From contig CAVNZM010000015.1 of assembly GCA_963693365.1 (NCBI GenBank), positions 806,001-870,000 on the forward strand: a DNA stretch of 64,000 bases. The letters run 5' to 3'. A program made the position numbers and the translations under genes. Of the stretch, positions 1-14,262 are shown one piece after another (position 1 is the stretch's first letter; each line of letters opens with the position of its first letter). A model generated the notes under the pieces. That model saw only the letters and a program-made list of their open reading frames with translations. It searched no databases and was not told the origin of the DNA. The DNA comes from Amoebidium appalachense (taxonomy: Eukaryota; Ichthyosporea).

Positions 1-295
1 CCTAATATGGAAGTAATCAGCCCCAATTAGGGCAGAAGCATAATGTTGGCCCAATCGATGTGAATTCTGCGATTCCACCTTACCAGTTGTTTGTGAAAAG
101 GGCTGGGTTGTTTTCTTAGAGGCTTTTGTGCGAGGGTTTCAAAGGTAGCAGATAAAACCTTTTTCACTGGCAAAAAAAGAACAAAGCCGTAAAGCCTCGT
201 AAAAACCCTAATCCTAACCTGCATGCTCGTTGGAATATCGGGTCAGAACCTCAGGCACACATTATCTAGATCAACACAAGAGGTTTCACTAAGGA

Positions 296-333
296 TATGT
301 GTGTGTTTGAGTGTGTGTGGGGGGGGGGGGGGG

Positions 334-418
<85 letters not shown>

Positions 419-505
419 AGGGGGGGAGAGGGGGGGGGGGGGGGGGGGGAGGAGGAGAAAGGTCGGAGGGGGAGGGATAAACGGCTTGAGAAGGAAACAA
501 AGCCC

Positions 506-532
<27 letters not shown>
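296..532. repeat. (GT)n with poly-G runs in the intron after gene A exon 6
   Basis: A (GT)n tract of about 80 bp (near 338-416) is bounded by G runs at about 319-332, 431-449 and 507-532. On gene A's sense strand it reads as (CA)n with C runs. Long His-Thr or Gly frames across it are artefacts. From 1 to 295 I see no further exon of gene A. Confidence 0.9.
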
Positions 533-536
<4 letters not shown>

Positions 537-539
537 TAC

Positions 540-2052
540 TCTAACATGTCTGCATTAATTTCTTCGTTGATGTGTCGTGGGGACACTGAAAGGGCAATAT
601 CCTGGGGGTAAGTTACGTGTAAGGTTACGTGATTAGTGAGTAGTGTGTTGTATGTGTATGATCGTTCTATAGATATAGGTGAAATGCGTGTCTGTGCTGA
701 TTTAGGCTAATAGATATGATCAGAGTACGTTAGATTTAACGCAGATTAGGACAGATTGCGATTAGATTACATTAGATTTGCTGTGGGACCGAAATGGATC
801 CCCATTACATCACTATAGATTTACCATAGATTAGAATGAGAGCTATGCTAAGTCTTACATAAATTAATGGTTTGTTCAGAGACCGACTTCTTTGATCGGC
901 ATCTGGTGAAAAAGGTCTTTAATTAAAATCACATTTATCCGGATAAAACCATTCTCTGTTTGTGTGTCGCTAACAAACAAATGGCACCGCTCAATAGAGG
1001 GGGGAAAAAAGGGCATACGGTTGAGTGTGGGGCTAAGTGGTTTCATTCGGTGTTTAGAGTCGAAAAAATACAAGCTAAAAAAGGGTAACTTAGCAAAGAG
1101 GATACATGCCTCCAAATTACATACCTTATTAAACCCACCATAGATGGAGATTCAAGGGAAAGAAGGGGAAAGAAGGGGAAAGAAGGGGAAAGAAGGGCAA
1201 GGAAGGGGAAGGAAGGGGAAAGAAGGGAAAGGAAGGGGAAGGAAGGGGAAAGAAGGGAAAGGAAGGGGAAGCAAGGGGAAGCAAGGGCAAAGGAGGGGAA
1301 GGAAGGGGAACGAAGGAAGGGAAAGGAAGGGGAAAATAGGGGAAGAGATGGGAAGGAAGGGGAAGGAAGGAAGGGGAAGGAATTGGAAGGAAGGGAAAGG
1401 AAACCACCTGCGAGGCCTCTGCCGGTTTCTCTCTCAGCTGGTTTGTGTCGTAGATGATCTCACCCAAGTTGCCCTTGTAGCCTAAAAACATAGCCGACAA
1501 GGTAAGAATCTCGTTTCTACTTTGTCCACAATCACAACCCCCCCCCCCCCCCCCCCCCCGCCGCCCCCCAACCACCACCACCACCACACCACCACACCAC
1601 CACACACACACACACACACCACCACCACAACAACAACCAAAACAAAACCAAAAAACAAAAAACATAAAAACAAAAACAAAAAAAAAAACCAAATCAAAAC
1701 AAAAAAAAAACCAAAAAAAAAAACACAAAAAAAAAACAACACACGAACTCTCTTAAAAAAAAAAAAAAAAAAAGTGCGGGGCGGGGCGGGGCGGGGAGGG
1801 GGGGGGGGGGGGGAGGGGGGGAGGACGAACCTTCCCCGACCCCCCCACCCTCTCCCATATCCGCTTTACCTAATATTCTCCCCTTGCTACATACATCCTT
1901 TCCTTCCCCCTTTCTCACATCCCACCGTTTTCACCACCGTTTCTTTCCGTCCTGTCTCAACTGTTCACTTCAACCACCCCAACTTCTCCGTCATCCCCCC
2001 TTCCCCCTCCCCCCCCCCTAAACACACACACACACACAAACACATACCCCTT

Positions 2053-2102
<50 letters not shown>

Positions 2103-2299
2103 CCGCCGCCGCCCTCCGCACGCACACACACACAGGCATGTACGCACGCATGCACACACGCACACGCACTTTGCTCTTCCTCCTAATCACCTCTCTCTCC
2201 TAGGCTAAGCAGCCACGAGAAACCGGGCAAGGGAGCGGGTAGAAGGAAAAAGGGGACCGAGCGGAGTGCAAGGTGGGGTAACCAGTCATACCATTCAAG

Positions 2300-2348
<49 letters not shown>

Positions 2349-2438
2349 AAAAAAACCACTTCTACCGCACAAACAGTTGACTTATTTGCATGAATGCAGT
2401 TTTGTGTTGTTTCGTTGGGGGGGAAACCAACTAACAAA

Positions 2439-2473
<35 letters not shown>

Positions 2474-4475
2474 AAATGGGTGGAAAAGGAAGAAGGTCAC
2501 GAGAAACAGTGAAAACAGGAAAACATGGGACACATTCCCCTCCCCACCTCCCTCCCTCCCCCTCCCCCCTCCCCCCCCCCCCAAAAAAATAAAACCCCAC
2601 ACAAAAAAAAAAAAGGGGGGGGGGGGGGGGGGGGGGGGGGGGGAGCACACCTAGTCTAGCAAAGTATACGGCAGCCCAGGGGGTGACGTGTGTTAGGCCA
2701 CTGTGCATTTTCCTATTTTGGTAAAAAATCTCGGGACAGGTGTTGCCTTTGTAGTCTCTGCCTACCTGTGGGGGTTGGGTGGGTGAATGGGTGGGTGGGT
2801 GTGGTATATGCTGGGGTTGGGGGGGGGGGGAGGGGGAGGAGGTTAGGTGGGTGCATCCGAGAGTGGGAGGGGGAGGGGGGAAGGGGGAGGGCAGAGAGGG
2901 AGAGAGCGAAGGTGTGTGTGAGAGAGAGGTGGGAAGGGGGGGGGGGGGGGGGGGGGGCGATCTCGTGGGGTCTGACGTTTAATGTTCCCTAATCATCGCA
3001 TCCTTTTTAAGGTGGGCGGAGGGTGAGAAGGGACGAGGGAGGTGTGTGTGTGTGTGCGTGTGTGTCGTGGTGGTGTGTGGGTAGGTGGTTAGGTGGGGGA
3101 GGGCGGGAAGGGGACGGGGGAGGGGGGAGGATGGGGCACAGTGAAGAGCCAGCCACACACACATTCCAGCGATGAGACACTGACCCACCCTGAAAGTGAT
3201 GTCATCAGGAGAAATGTTGACGTATGCATACGGAAGGGTTCGAAAGTGTGCCGTTGCCTCCTGTATCAAGCCATGTACACTCCTCTGCTGCCCTCCCCCG
3301 ATCTTTCCTGTGTGGTAAATGTGGGTGCACGTGGAGAACAGATGACGTTAGATGGCTAGGATGGCGAAAACGAAGTAGAAGCCGGGGCTAGCGGGCAGGG
3401 GGGGAGGGGGGAAGAGGGGATATAAGGACGTCCACACAAAGTGCATATAGCACTGTATGTGACCAAGCTTCAGGATTCGCTCCTTCCCCCCTCCCCCCTT
3501 CCCCTCCTCCCCCTCCCCCCCCCCCTCCCTCCCCACACACACACACACCCCATAAGTCCACCCCTCCCTCTGGCAAGAGAGGCAGGAACAACGTTAGCTG
3601 TTCAAGAACAGAGAGCAAAGCGGTTTATAGCTAACTACATGCACAAGCAGGCAAATATCAATCTCCTTCTTCTTCGTTGTAGGGTATATGGGCGGCAGAG
3701 GGGGGAAGGTGGTAGGGGGGGGGAGGACGTTGGGTGGGGGTAAGGGGCAGGAGGGGGTGGAGGGGGGGGGGGGGGGTTGGAGGGGCAGGGGTGGGGGGGG
3801 GGGGTGGGGGGAGGGGGGGGGAAGGGAAAATTACTAACCTGCATTTTCTGTTGACATGCCTGCTTTGTCTGTATCCGTGGCACTGGCACCGCTGTGCACG
3901 TAGCACCGAGCTGTGTGAATGTGTGGGGTTAGGTGTGTGGAAGAGTTGAACGATCATCGGCAGAGTTCGAAATCAGGCAGCAATGGAAGAAACACAAAGG
4001 AGAGAGCCTATGTCCATCTTAAGCATTGCCCCTCTCGAGTATTCTCTTCTCGCCTAAATAAAATTTAAAACCCCCACTTCCCCCTCCCCCTCTCCCCCCC
4101 CCCCCCCCCCTCCCCCCCCCCCCCCCCTCCCCCCCCTCCCTGCCCTCTCCGCCCTTTCACTGACACTTAGACAAGGTAAGGTAGGAAAACTTATGTGGTT
4201 CACTTTGACACACAAACAGAACTAGGGTGTGTGCGGCCCCTCTCCCCTAAAGATGCACGAAGAAGCAGAAACTGAGAGAACAAAGAGAGAGGGAGAGGCA
4301 GAGTGGGCGGCCCCCGGAGGGTGGAAGGAAGAGGGGGGCGACCGCCTGACCAACAGGGGGGAAGGGGGTGGGCGGGGGGCGGGGGGGGGGGGGGGGGGGG
4401 GGGGGGACCTGTTGTGCACAGCACTTGTGTCAGGTTCCTGGACACATCACGTAGTGGAGTCTTTAGTGCAAGCAT
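540..4475 (-). CDS. Gene A: mitochondrial-type protein of unknown family, 5' six exons (3' part off window)
   Basis: I assembled six minus-strand exons by alignment to paralogues B and C: 4409-4475, 3839-3910, 3189-3307, 2651-2765, 1408-1481 and 540-601. All have GT-AG borders and compatible phases. Exons 4, 5 and 6 are 115, 74 and 62 bp, exactly as in B and C. The start at 4475 opens MLALKTPLRDVSRNL, a basic, hydroxylated N-terminus typical of a mitochondrial presequence. Shared blocks are SPDDITF, VGRDYKGN, HVTPWAAVYF, GYKGNLGEIIYD and a block around PRHINEEIN. The exon 1 donor (GTCCCC) is weak and exon 1 has no homology support beyond phase. The remaining exons (7 to 12 in B) lie to the left of the window. 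I do not recognise the family. A is the most divergent of the three, especially in exons 2 and 3. It is transcribed away from B. Confidence 0.72.
602..1407 (-). other. Gene A intron 5, including a GGGAA-type minisatellite
   Basis: From about 1144 to 1402 the plus strand is built from roughly 10-bp AGGGGAAAGA-like units. On the sense strand this is a long pyrimidine tract that starts just after the exon 5 donor. The rest of the intron (about 605-1140) is ordinary AT-rich sequence with no other feature. Confidence 0.8.
1520..2640. repeat. Low-complexity block in gene A intron 4
   Basis: This intron (1482-2650) contains C runs at 1539-1559, 2055-2101 (47 bp) and about 2300-2338, A runs near 1758-1774 and 2440-2471, a G run at about 1799-1814 and short (CA)n stretches. 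The apparent Pro-, His- and Gly-rich frames are not genes. Confidence 0.9.
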
Positions 4476-6578
4476 TTTCACGAGCTCAATAACCACCCAG
4501 GAATAAAAATAAAACGGTGTCAACAACAAAAGGCAGGTGCGCAGGGCCTAACTGATGAGCCTGCAGTTGTACTACTTTGACTGAGAACGTATGACTCTGA
4601 GCTGAACGGCCGCGTCCCCAAAAACCCATTGTATGACAGGTCAATCGTGTACGACCCCATTTTCACATTTGTGTATAGAAAGTAGTAGCTACCGAAAACC
4701 CCTCCTACTTATTTCTTGTGCAGATTTATCATTAAATACTTAGCATTAATATCAATCAATAAATATCAATTAATATTAATAGATCTTTTCTTATGTAACT
4801 TGGCCAAATCCCGGAATTCTATTCTCAAAAGAAAACAAAATCTAAATTCGCAGTGCTGTGGCCCAGTACTGTGCTGGGAGCGTGAGGCATAAAGAGCCTG
4901 AAACAGCAGGAAACCTTTGAAACCGCTCGAAAAAACTTATAAACATTATGACAAAAGCAAAAATGAAGGTCCAGGTACTGCCTATGCGTTCTATTAATTT
5001 ATATTATTTTTTTTTTCATATTTGAATGACCTTTTGGAAGCTTTTGATGATCGATTTTGGTACAACTTGGTGTTGCAATTGAGAGAGAGAAAAAAACCCC
5101 GCTGATCGCTCCCCGAACAAACCCTTGGGGTTTACACACTTTTTATTGCGTGGACACTGCCGGAGGCCCAGCCACATTCGACGGCCTACTGCGTTTTCCA
5201 GCACAGCCAATCAAATGCAGCCAGTGACATATGTACTACCTAGGCAACAATGAGCGCCATCGTAGTATAGGACACCCCTATTACATATTATGGGTAAACA
5301 GAGGCTAGCATCGGTAGCTCCGAAAGAAAGTTAAGGCACCGAATCACAATATCATACTGTGCAGCATTAATAAGGTGATATAGGATAGTCATCTTAAAAC
5401 GGATATATTGAGGAAGAGAGGAAGAAAAGAGAATAAAACCGCCAATAACCTCCGGTTCTAATACATTAGCTAACAGGTTGCATTTATTTATAGATCTGCA
5501 ACTAGGATTTGCCCTTCTCTAACAATACTGCTTATATTTGTTCATGACAATAAGCCAACCAGAAAGGTTTTTTTGTTTACAGCCCTTTAATATACCCTTC
5601 ACTATGTCCCTACCCTACGGTAGGGTTATAATTGCCGGCGTCGAAGTCGGCTTTTGATCTACCCGGCATTATCCGATCTGGATTCCAGAAATGCATCGCA
5701 TTGCGGCTGACCGTGATCATCCCCGGCGCGAAAAATTCCGCACAAGATTGTTGAATTGTTATATTATGTGTATATATATACCCTATAAATATTTTACAAT
5801 CATAATAACTCATATATATGCATAAATGCTTAGCGTTTGCCTTTTTTTTTTATATCAACGGGTGATTGTTTAACTTAGCGGTTTGTATATTTACCTCGAG
5901 AATACCGGTAGGGTAGAAATACTTGGTACATGTGCTCTAATGATTTAAGCGACGCGGCGTTTAGGGGCGAATCATACAGATCGATTCGGCTTAAACAAAC
6001 TTTTATCAATTTAGACATTCTGAAAAAAAATTCGAAGTCACTCGCGGCTCCAATGTCTGATCACCAGTGTGGATCGATATATATATATATAAATTTATAA
6101 TATTAAGAATTGGACCGTCGACCGACCTCCCCCACACATGCGAGTCTTAGGGGATCTTACAGACCTAGAGGAAGCCAATAGGAATGCGTCCCTTTGTCCC
6201 GCCCCACAATGACCGTGTTGGTACGTTATGTACGTATACCGCGCTGCATAAGCGTATTGTTGGGACTACAATTGAAAGTAGTGTTTATTGTCTATAATAA
6301 CCTTTGTGTAAACTAAGTTAATAATATTACATAGGTTGTGCCCATTAAGAGGCGTTTTATGCCTGGTAATTACCAAAGAGTCTGACCCACTCTGTTGTGA
6401 AACGGCTACCAATAGGATTTTAGCCCGCCAAATGCAAAGCAATTGATTGGTCACAATAGGTACACCTACCCAGCCCACACAAAAAGCCAAAAAAAGAATA
6501 ACAGAAAAAACATTTGTCAAAGTGGTCGCATTTTGCTCGGAAGCGTTTTCATCTTCTGTAACGGAAAAAGAGAGGAAA
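4476..6578. promoter_or_regulatory. Divergent intergenic region between paralogues A and B
   Basis: This 2.1-kb AT-richer spacer separates the start codons of A (minus) and B (plus). It has few microsatellites, unlike the flanking introns. CCAAT/ATTGG motifs occur close to gene B's start (a GATTGG near 6445 and a CCAATAGG near 6410), as in other promoters here. No clear TATA box is seen near either start. I see no convincing coding sequence in it. Confidence 0.45.
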
Positions 6579-6984
6579 ATGCTCGCACGCAGCGCTGCTC
6601 GTCTCTCCGGCCTCGGTAAGTTGACCTTGCCCATCTCCCCCTCCCCCTCCCCCTCTGCTCCCCCCTCGATCCTCCCCCCTCCCCCTCCCTGTCTTCCCCA
6701 CCCTTCCCCTCTCCCTTCCCTGCCGTAAACACACACACACATACCGTTACACCTTCAGAACACCTTCTCCCTCCTGTGTTTATAGTTTGCATCCCTTGCA
6801 GGCTTTGCACTAAAGCACTTCTTTCCGGCCCGAGCGTTCTAAAGGAATTACAGAGAAAAAGGGAAGGGGGAACAGACATAACGTAGTTTCTCACAACTCT
6901 CACCACAGCGGCCACCTTCCCGGCTGTGCGTACCCTGCACTCGACAGCCGTGCGCGCTTCTGTCGAGGCCACAGCAGGTAAGCG

Positions 6985-7035
<51 letters not shown>

Positions 7036-7270
7036 CCCCCCCCCGTAAAAACCCTCTCTCGAACCGTTGAAACATCTTCACTCCAGCTGCGGCTCAAGCA
7101 ACAATTGTGCACGAATTCCGTCCTCGAATTCCGTCCTTGTTACCATCGTAGCACGTCAAGTCCAGAGTTTGATGCCGCAATACTGCCCTGGAAGCGGTCA
7201 CCAAACTCTCTAATTCTGTTTTCCTCCATGAGCTCCCCATCCCCCCCCCTCTCCCCCCCCCCCCCCACAC

Positions 7271-7301
<31 letters not shown>

Positions 7302-7624
7302 CCACCACCACTACCACCCCCCGGGAGTCTTCTGTCCTTCTCCCATACATTCCCGTCTCCTGCCACCCTACCCCCCCCCCCCACCCTCTCCCCCTATGTT
7401 CCTCTCTCCTCATGGGTCCCGAGGTCCTAACACGGAACTCACCCTCCTCCCCCCCCCCCCCCCCCCCCGGCCTGCCCCCTCCCCCCCCCCCCCCCCCCAG
7501 ACGAGGATGTTGCGCCGACTGTGCAAGAGTTGGTGGAGGAGGGCATGGAGGTGTTCCGAAAAACCCCCGGGGCCTACTTCAACTTCGACCCTGCAGACAT
7601 CACCTTCACAGTACCCCCCCCCCC

Positions 7625-7673
<49 letters not shown>

Positions 7674-9056
7674 GCATATTTCTTAATCACCTGAACATGC
7701 TAGATCAATCTGCGTCCCATTTATTCTGTCTTTGCTCTTGGTTGTGTCTTTGTTTCTTGGTCGGTGTACCGGTTTCCAACCACCCCCTCTGCTCCTACCT
7801 GCACGGTTGACCCATATTCCGGTATTTTTGTTTGTGCTTGCCGTATATTTCAGGTGCGCAGGGACTTTCGCACCATTATCCCTCAATCATTGGGAAGCTC
7901 TCGACACGTACTTCTCACCGCGTCAATTGTACCTACAGGAATTAGGTTAACAGATACCTTGCATTCTCAGTGATTTATGCACATTAGAGGTATTCCGGTG
8001 TTTTTGTTGCTGAATTCCGTGTTTCCCAGGTGGGCAAGGACTACCGAAACAACCCGTGCCCGGAGATGCGCCACCGCAACGAACTGCTGCCATTCGGCCT
8101 TGATCACGTGACCCCCTGGGCTCTCGTCTACTACGCAAAGATGGGTGCGTGCTGCCTTGCATGCGGGCAGGAACGGGGGGGGGGGGGGGGGGAGGGGGGG
8201 GGGGGTGGTTATGTGCAGGCTGTAGAGAACACTGCTGGGCAGGGAAGATGTGTGTGTGTGTGGAGGTGGTGAGGGGGGAGGGAGGGGGGAGAGGGGGAGG
8301 AGGGAGGACGGGGGTTGTTGTGGACTGGGAAAGATGATTCATGGACGAAGAGGGAGAAAGGTGTAGAGAGAAGACTCGTGGGAAGGGCTGTTGGGTGTCA
8401 CTTATGGCTCGAAAGAGGTGGAGGTGGCGCCCCGGGGGAGGGGGGGGGGGGGGGGGGGGGGGGGATTTGGGAGGGTGTAGATTTATTGCAAGTCAGCTTT
8501 ACAGGAAACGGTGTCTGTAACCAGTGTAAAAGGGCAAATGTGGATGCATCGACAAAGTTAGTGGAGAAAATTGCACGATGGGCGAGCCTATGAGTTGACG
8601 GTGTGCTTGTAGGGATTGAGGGTGGGTAGATGGTGGTGGTGGTGGTGGTGGGAGAGGAGGGGACAGGAGGAGGAGTGGGAGGGGAGGGGGGGGGGGGGGG
8701 GGGGGGGGGAAGGGGGACGGGGGATTTCTAGCTGTTTGTACTTATGAATCCGTATTTTGTTATCATAGAATGAATAACTCACCGGATTGCCGGTGGCCAT
8801 TCCACATGGGAATCCTGTTTGCCATTCTGAAGGCATCCATTCCAAATCTCCTTTTTTGTACCATGGAAACAATTGTGATTGGTGCGCATTCGTATTCACC
8901 AATCGCAGCAGCTGTCGGAAATCCAATATCACAGGGGGTGGGGGGTATGGGGAGCTACGGTTGTGTTTCTGACATTTCTATACTCCGTTATTCTCCCTCG
9001 CTCCTTCCACTCCCTCCCCCTTCGCTCCCTCACTGCCCCCACCTCCCCCTCCCCCC

Positions 9057-9087
<31 letters not shown>

Positions 9088-9861
9088 ACACACCCGTGGT
9101 GGTGATTTTTTATTATGTGATTTTATATTTAGGCTTAAAGGGCAACCTTGGTGAGAAGATCTACAACAGCAACCAGATCAGAGAGAACCCGGCAGACGCA
9201 AACTACGTAGGCACAACCCTCCCCCCCCCCCGTTTGGCCCAAAATCCTTGCTCTATTCCTAACCCCCTCCCCCTTCACGGAATCCTTCCCCTCTCTCTTT
9301 TCTGAATGCTGTTGTAAACGTGGGGAGGCGGGTTACTGACCTTCTAGACGTGTTTACATGTAAAAGTACACCACAACTCCCTCGCAAACCTCCATATCCC
9401 ACTCTTGTCACCACTTGAACTTTTCCTCCTCCGTTTGCAGATTTTTTAGAATACCCATATGTTAGTATTGATGGTATAGTCAGGATCGGTAATGGTGTGT
9501 CAGGCTTAGCTGATGGCACTAGAGGGCCCTAGCTAGAGTATAGTCGGTGCTGGGTGGAAGGCGGTAGTTCCTCTGAGGGCCCCCTGGGTGTCTCTCCGGG
9601 ATTAAAACTTGACAAAACAAAACAAAAGAAATGTTGTATTTATGGAATACATCGTGTTTTGTCTCTGTGAGCACCTGTATGTGCATGTCTGTTGCCCAGA
9701 TCTGTAATTTGTTTCTGTGTTTTCGTATTTGTCTATTGCTTTTGCTGTTATTCTGAGCAAATATCACGCTCATAAACCCCACCTCTATACAGGAGCTGGG
9801 CCTGATTGTTGGTAAACGTCATCGTGGTGAAACGATAAACCAGGACTTAGTCGAGTGAGAG

Positions 9862-9896
<35 letters not shown>

Positions 9897-10253
9897 CTTT
9901 TAACCCCCCCAACCCCCCCCCCCCTCCACCCCCCCCCCCCCACCTCCCCCCTCCCCCCCAAAAAAATACTTACCCCTTTCTTTTATACCTTCCTCTTCTA
10001 CTTCTTTTTCCCTCCTCCATTTTCCCATCTGATCCCCATCCTCCCACCTACTGTCTTCCCGCCCTGGCGTATGTGTTGGTTATATGATTACGCGGACGTA
10101 TATGATTCTGTTGGGCTACCCATCCAACTCTGAAACTTCTATGGACATCAAGGGTCCTTCCCCCCCCCCCCCCCCTTTCTCCTCCCTCCCTCCCATCCCT
10201 TCTCTCCCCCCCCCCCCCCCCCCTCAACCACCACCATGGCACAACAAGAGGAC

Positions 10254-10284
<31 letters not shown>

Positions 10285-10998
10285 CTCTTTCCCTGAGGAT
10301 GGGCTCGGCTTATGACGCATACTGTGCACATGACTGATGTTGCATAATTGAATGTTTGCCTTTGCATGTGTCCTGCACCATGCTTCTCGTCGTGTATGCG
10401 TACTTCGTACCGTGTTCCGCATTCAAACCCCCCCTCTTTCTCTGTCTCTAACCCCCCCCATGTAGATGACTTGGCCCCCCCAGAGGAGGGACTTTGCTTA
10501 TTTATGATGCAGAGTATGTGTGCGCTTACACATTCTGTTCTGTTGTCCGTCGTCGATGTGCACTTCGTATACAGTGGCATATGTTAAACCTCCTACCCCC
10601 CTCCTCCCCGCCCCCCCTCTCCCGCCCCACACACACACGCGCGCGCGCACGCACACGCACACACTTGTTAACAGAATATCCGACCAATCTGTCATACATT
10701 TAGAAACTGATTGTTTAAATTTCTAGATTTATGCAGCTACTGCAAGTGGCTTTTTTTTTTATTAACTTTAAATTCTATGCAGCTACTGCAAGTGGCTCAT
10801 GTGTTTTAACTTAAAATATTATGCAGCTACTGCAATTGGCTAAGCACCATTGACGACAAACTGAGCGAGCACATTGCCGACAACCTGGATGCCTACGCCA
10901 AGATTAAGGCAAAGTACATGGTATGTGTCCATCCCCTCCCCCCTCCCCCCCCCGACACACATACACACATACACACACACAAATAAGTACATGCACAT

Positions 10999-11050
<52 letters not shown>

Positions 11051-11137
11051 GCCCCACCGTCGAGAGATCGGTTATTTCTTCACCTTATTATGCTGTAGCC
11101 GTTTGGAAAACACAGATGAAAGATGATTGGAAGGGTA

Positions 11138-11178
<41 letters not shown>

Positions 11179-11622
11179 GTGCGCTCGTGCGCGCTCACCT
11201 GCGTGCGCATGTGCGTGTGATGTTTTTTTTTGTGGGTGATGTTTTTTTTTGTGGGGGGGGGAGGGGGAGGGGGGGGGGGGGGGGGGGGCTTATTATTCGT
11301 TTCTTCATTCCTTTACTGTGTGCACGTACTCACTGTGTGCACGTACTCACTGTGTGCACATAGTGAGTACGTGCACACAGTGAGTACGTGCATATACTCA
11401 CTGTATGCACGTACCCACTGTGTGCACGTACCCACTGTGTGCACGTACTCTGTGTGCACGTACTCACTGTGTGCACGTACCCACTCTGTGCACAGAGTGG
11501 GCCCAAGAAGGACATCAGCCTTATCCATGCCATGATCCGCAGCAGCATGAGCTCATCGGTGAGGCGCAAGAGAGATGAGACAGGTGGGATAACGCCCTTT
11601 CCCGCGAACACACACACACACA

Positions 11623-11701
<79 letters not shown>

Positions 11702-13093
11702 CTCTCTCTCCTCTCTCTCTTCTCTCTCTCTCATTCCCTCCCTCTACCTCCCTCCCTTCCTCCTTCCCTCCCTCCCTCCCTCCCTCCCTCCCTCCCTCCG
11801 TCTCCCTCTCTCTCTCTCTCTCTCCCCTCTCCAACCTACCTCTTCCAATATCCCATTTGTTTGCGAGCATTATGGGGCAGCAGTAACCCATAAAAGGCTA
11901 ATCCGATTCCCCCCTGCCCAATCAGGCAACGACCTGGAGGGGACGGACTATGTGATTGCTGGGCAACGCATGTTCTTCCGCGCAAAGAAGGAGGCCACCC
12001 AGTTCGACTGCGAGTGGGACCAGAAGGTAAAAATAGACCGGTCACGTGCCTGGCATGGCTGCAGGCACACCATATGCTTAAGCACACACTCGTGCCTTCT
12101 CTAGGCACACACCACACACACACTAGACACACACAACGATTGCAGTTTCCCCAATGAAAATACGAGAACTGTCACGTGAATTACCCATATTTGCACATCC
12201 AAGGGTGAAGTTTATACGCAAACACACCTAAAACATGCTCACACGTACAACACGCACACACATGTGCCAAACACAAGTGTGTGTGTGTGTGCGTGCATGC
12301 ACATGCATTACAATATAATCCACAGTCATATACAAAATCGATCACGCCACCATGTTTGTCTGCCTGTGCGCATGAATACATACACATGCACATTCACCCT
12401 CAAACATGCACCGATGCATGCACACATACACACACACACACTCCCTCTCCCTGCCGCTCACTTGCTCACTCATGTGCACACTCATTCCATTGCACACGCG
12501 CGCTCAAACACACACGCACACACATACACACATGCACGCACGCACGCACGGACGCACACACACACACACACACACACACGCGCACACACACACACACACA
12601 CACACAGGTGTATGCTGCCGAGGGTCTTGTGCGTCGCAAGGTTCGCATCTTCGATGCCCACCACAGGCAGATTCCTCTGATCAAAACTCCCGTCCGGTCG
12701 GCCAACATTGTCTCTGCAGTCCTTACCGTAAATTCTCCCCATCACACCTTCATATTTTCTTCGTTTTCCTTAAGTATCGGTCTTCATTTTTTTTTGTTGG
12801 TCGTAGAAGGGGGATACAAAATACTCTTAGTAGTGAACGAGACTGGACTAGATGGAACTGAGATCGTTGAACTTGCACGTACGTGTGCATCTATTGCATT
12901 TTCAACAGGCATCCGTGCATAAGTATGACCAGCAAAGAGAAAATTCGAATGTTTTGACCAACAAATAATACACGCACATCACAGATGCACACACATGTTG
13001 ACTCACTTCAGCACAAAAGCATGATATAAAGCATTCATGAAGCCACCTGCTAACAATCACACTCACCCTGTGCATCTGCACGCACACGGGGGC

Positions 13094-13167
<74 letters not shown>

Positions 13168-14226
13168 CTGCACCCCAACATGTTTGAGCACTTCTACGGG
13201 ATGAAGCGCAAGGTTGCGTCCATCACCATTCTGACCGATGCCGAGCGCCAAGGCAGAGGCAACCGTGGACCCCAACAGCCCTACGCTGAGTTAGTTCCCT
13301 CCCCCCCCCCCCCCCCCCCCCCCACCCCTGTGCGCATTGCTGATACACATACTTTGAATGTTTGCCTTTGCATGTGTCCTGCATCATGCTTCTCATCGCG
13401 TATGTGCACTTCGTACGGTGTTCCGCATTCGCATCCCCCCCCCCCCCCCCCCCCCCCCCCCCTGCTCCCTACACATTGACATCGTGACATGCAGTCACAC
13501 ACGCATGCATGCACGTATACACTCGCACTCACACACAGACTCGCATATACGCACACTGTAAATGATTCACATTCACTCACATACCACAAGGAACCACTGT
13601 TCCACCATCTTGAGAGCTTCCATTTGAGTTTTTTTACGGATGTGAATTTGTAATTTGCACTCCGTTTCTTCAGCCCCCGAAACCTTCACCGGCTCAATTC
13701 GTCTACGCCCCTATTCACCTTTTTTGCAATTCCGACCTATCTAGTCACTAATGTTTTGTGTCACTGTGTTTTTGATGATCCGTCCTTGCCCCTCACCCCA
13801 TCTCACTGTTCTTTTTGAACCATTCCCTTTTTTTTTTTTTTTTCCTTCCCATTTTGCTCCTCCTTTCTCTTGTTTTTCTCATAATGTGCTTTTCTTCCTT
13901 TCGAAGGCCTTTTTTCACCAAAATAACATGATGCCAAGAATAATTTGTGACGCCTCACACGTGCACATGGATGTACACATACATATGCCCACACACACAC
14001 ACACTGGCACGTGCTTTTATGTACACACTAGGCCACAGGTACATAAACACGTATATCACAGGTACTGCCACACGTGTACACATAGATTTGTACTTCCCCA
14101 CATGGAGACTCACAGGGGCAAAAATGCGCCAGAACACACTGCACAGGCACGTAAAACCACATACGCAGGTTCTTAAACTTGAGTGTGCCTTGACACACAC
14201 CCAAACACTACCTCAAAAATTGCACA

Positions 14227-14262
<36 letters not shown>

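Noticed and set aside
1-224. A minus-strand frame (HIDWANIM) near the left edge as exon 7 of gene A
   Set aside because: It resembles the conserved Y-x-W-L block only superficially, lacks the following DxKLxxHIA block and has no matching acceptor phase; exon 7 probably lies outside the window.
1522-2208. A 228-codon Thr/Pro/His/Lys frame
   Set aside because: Spans C, A and CA runs in gene A intron 4.
7081-7170. Candidate extra exon of gene B after the acceptor-like CCAG at 7085
   Set aside because: Joining exon 2 (6977) directly to 7501 keeps phase and matches genes A and C; the candidate would add residues absent from the paralogues and has no good donor.
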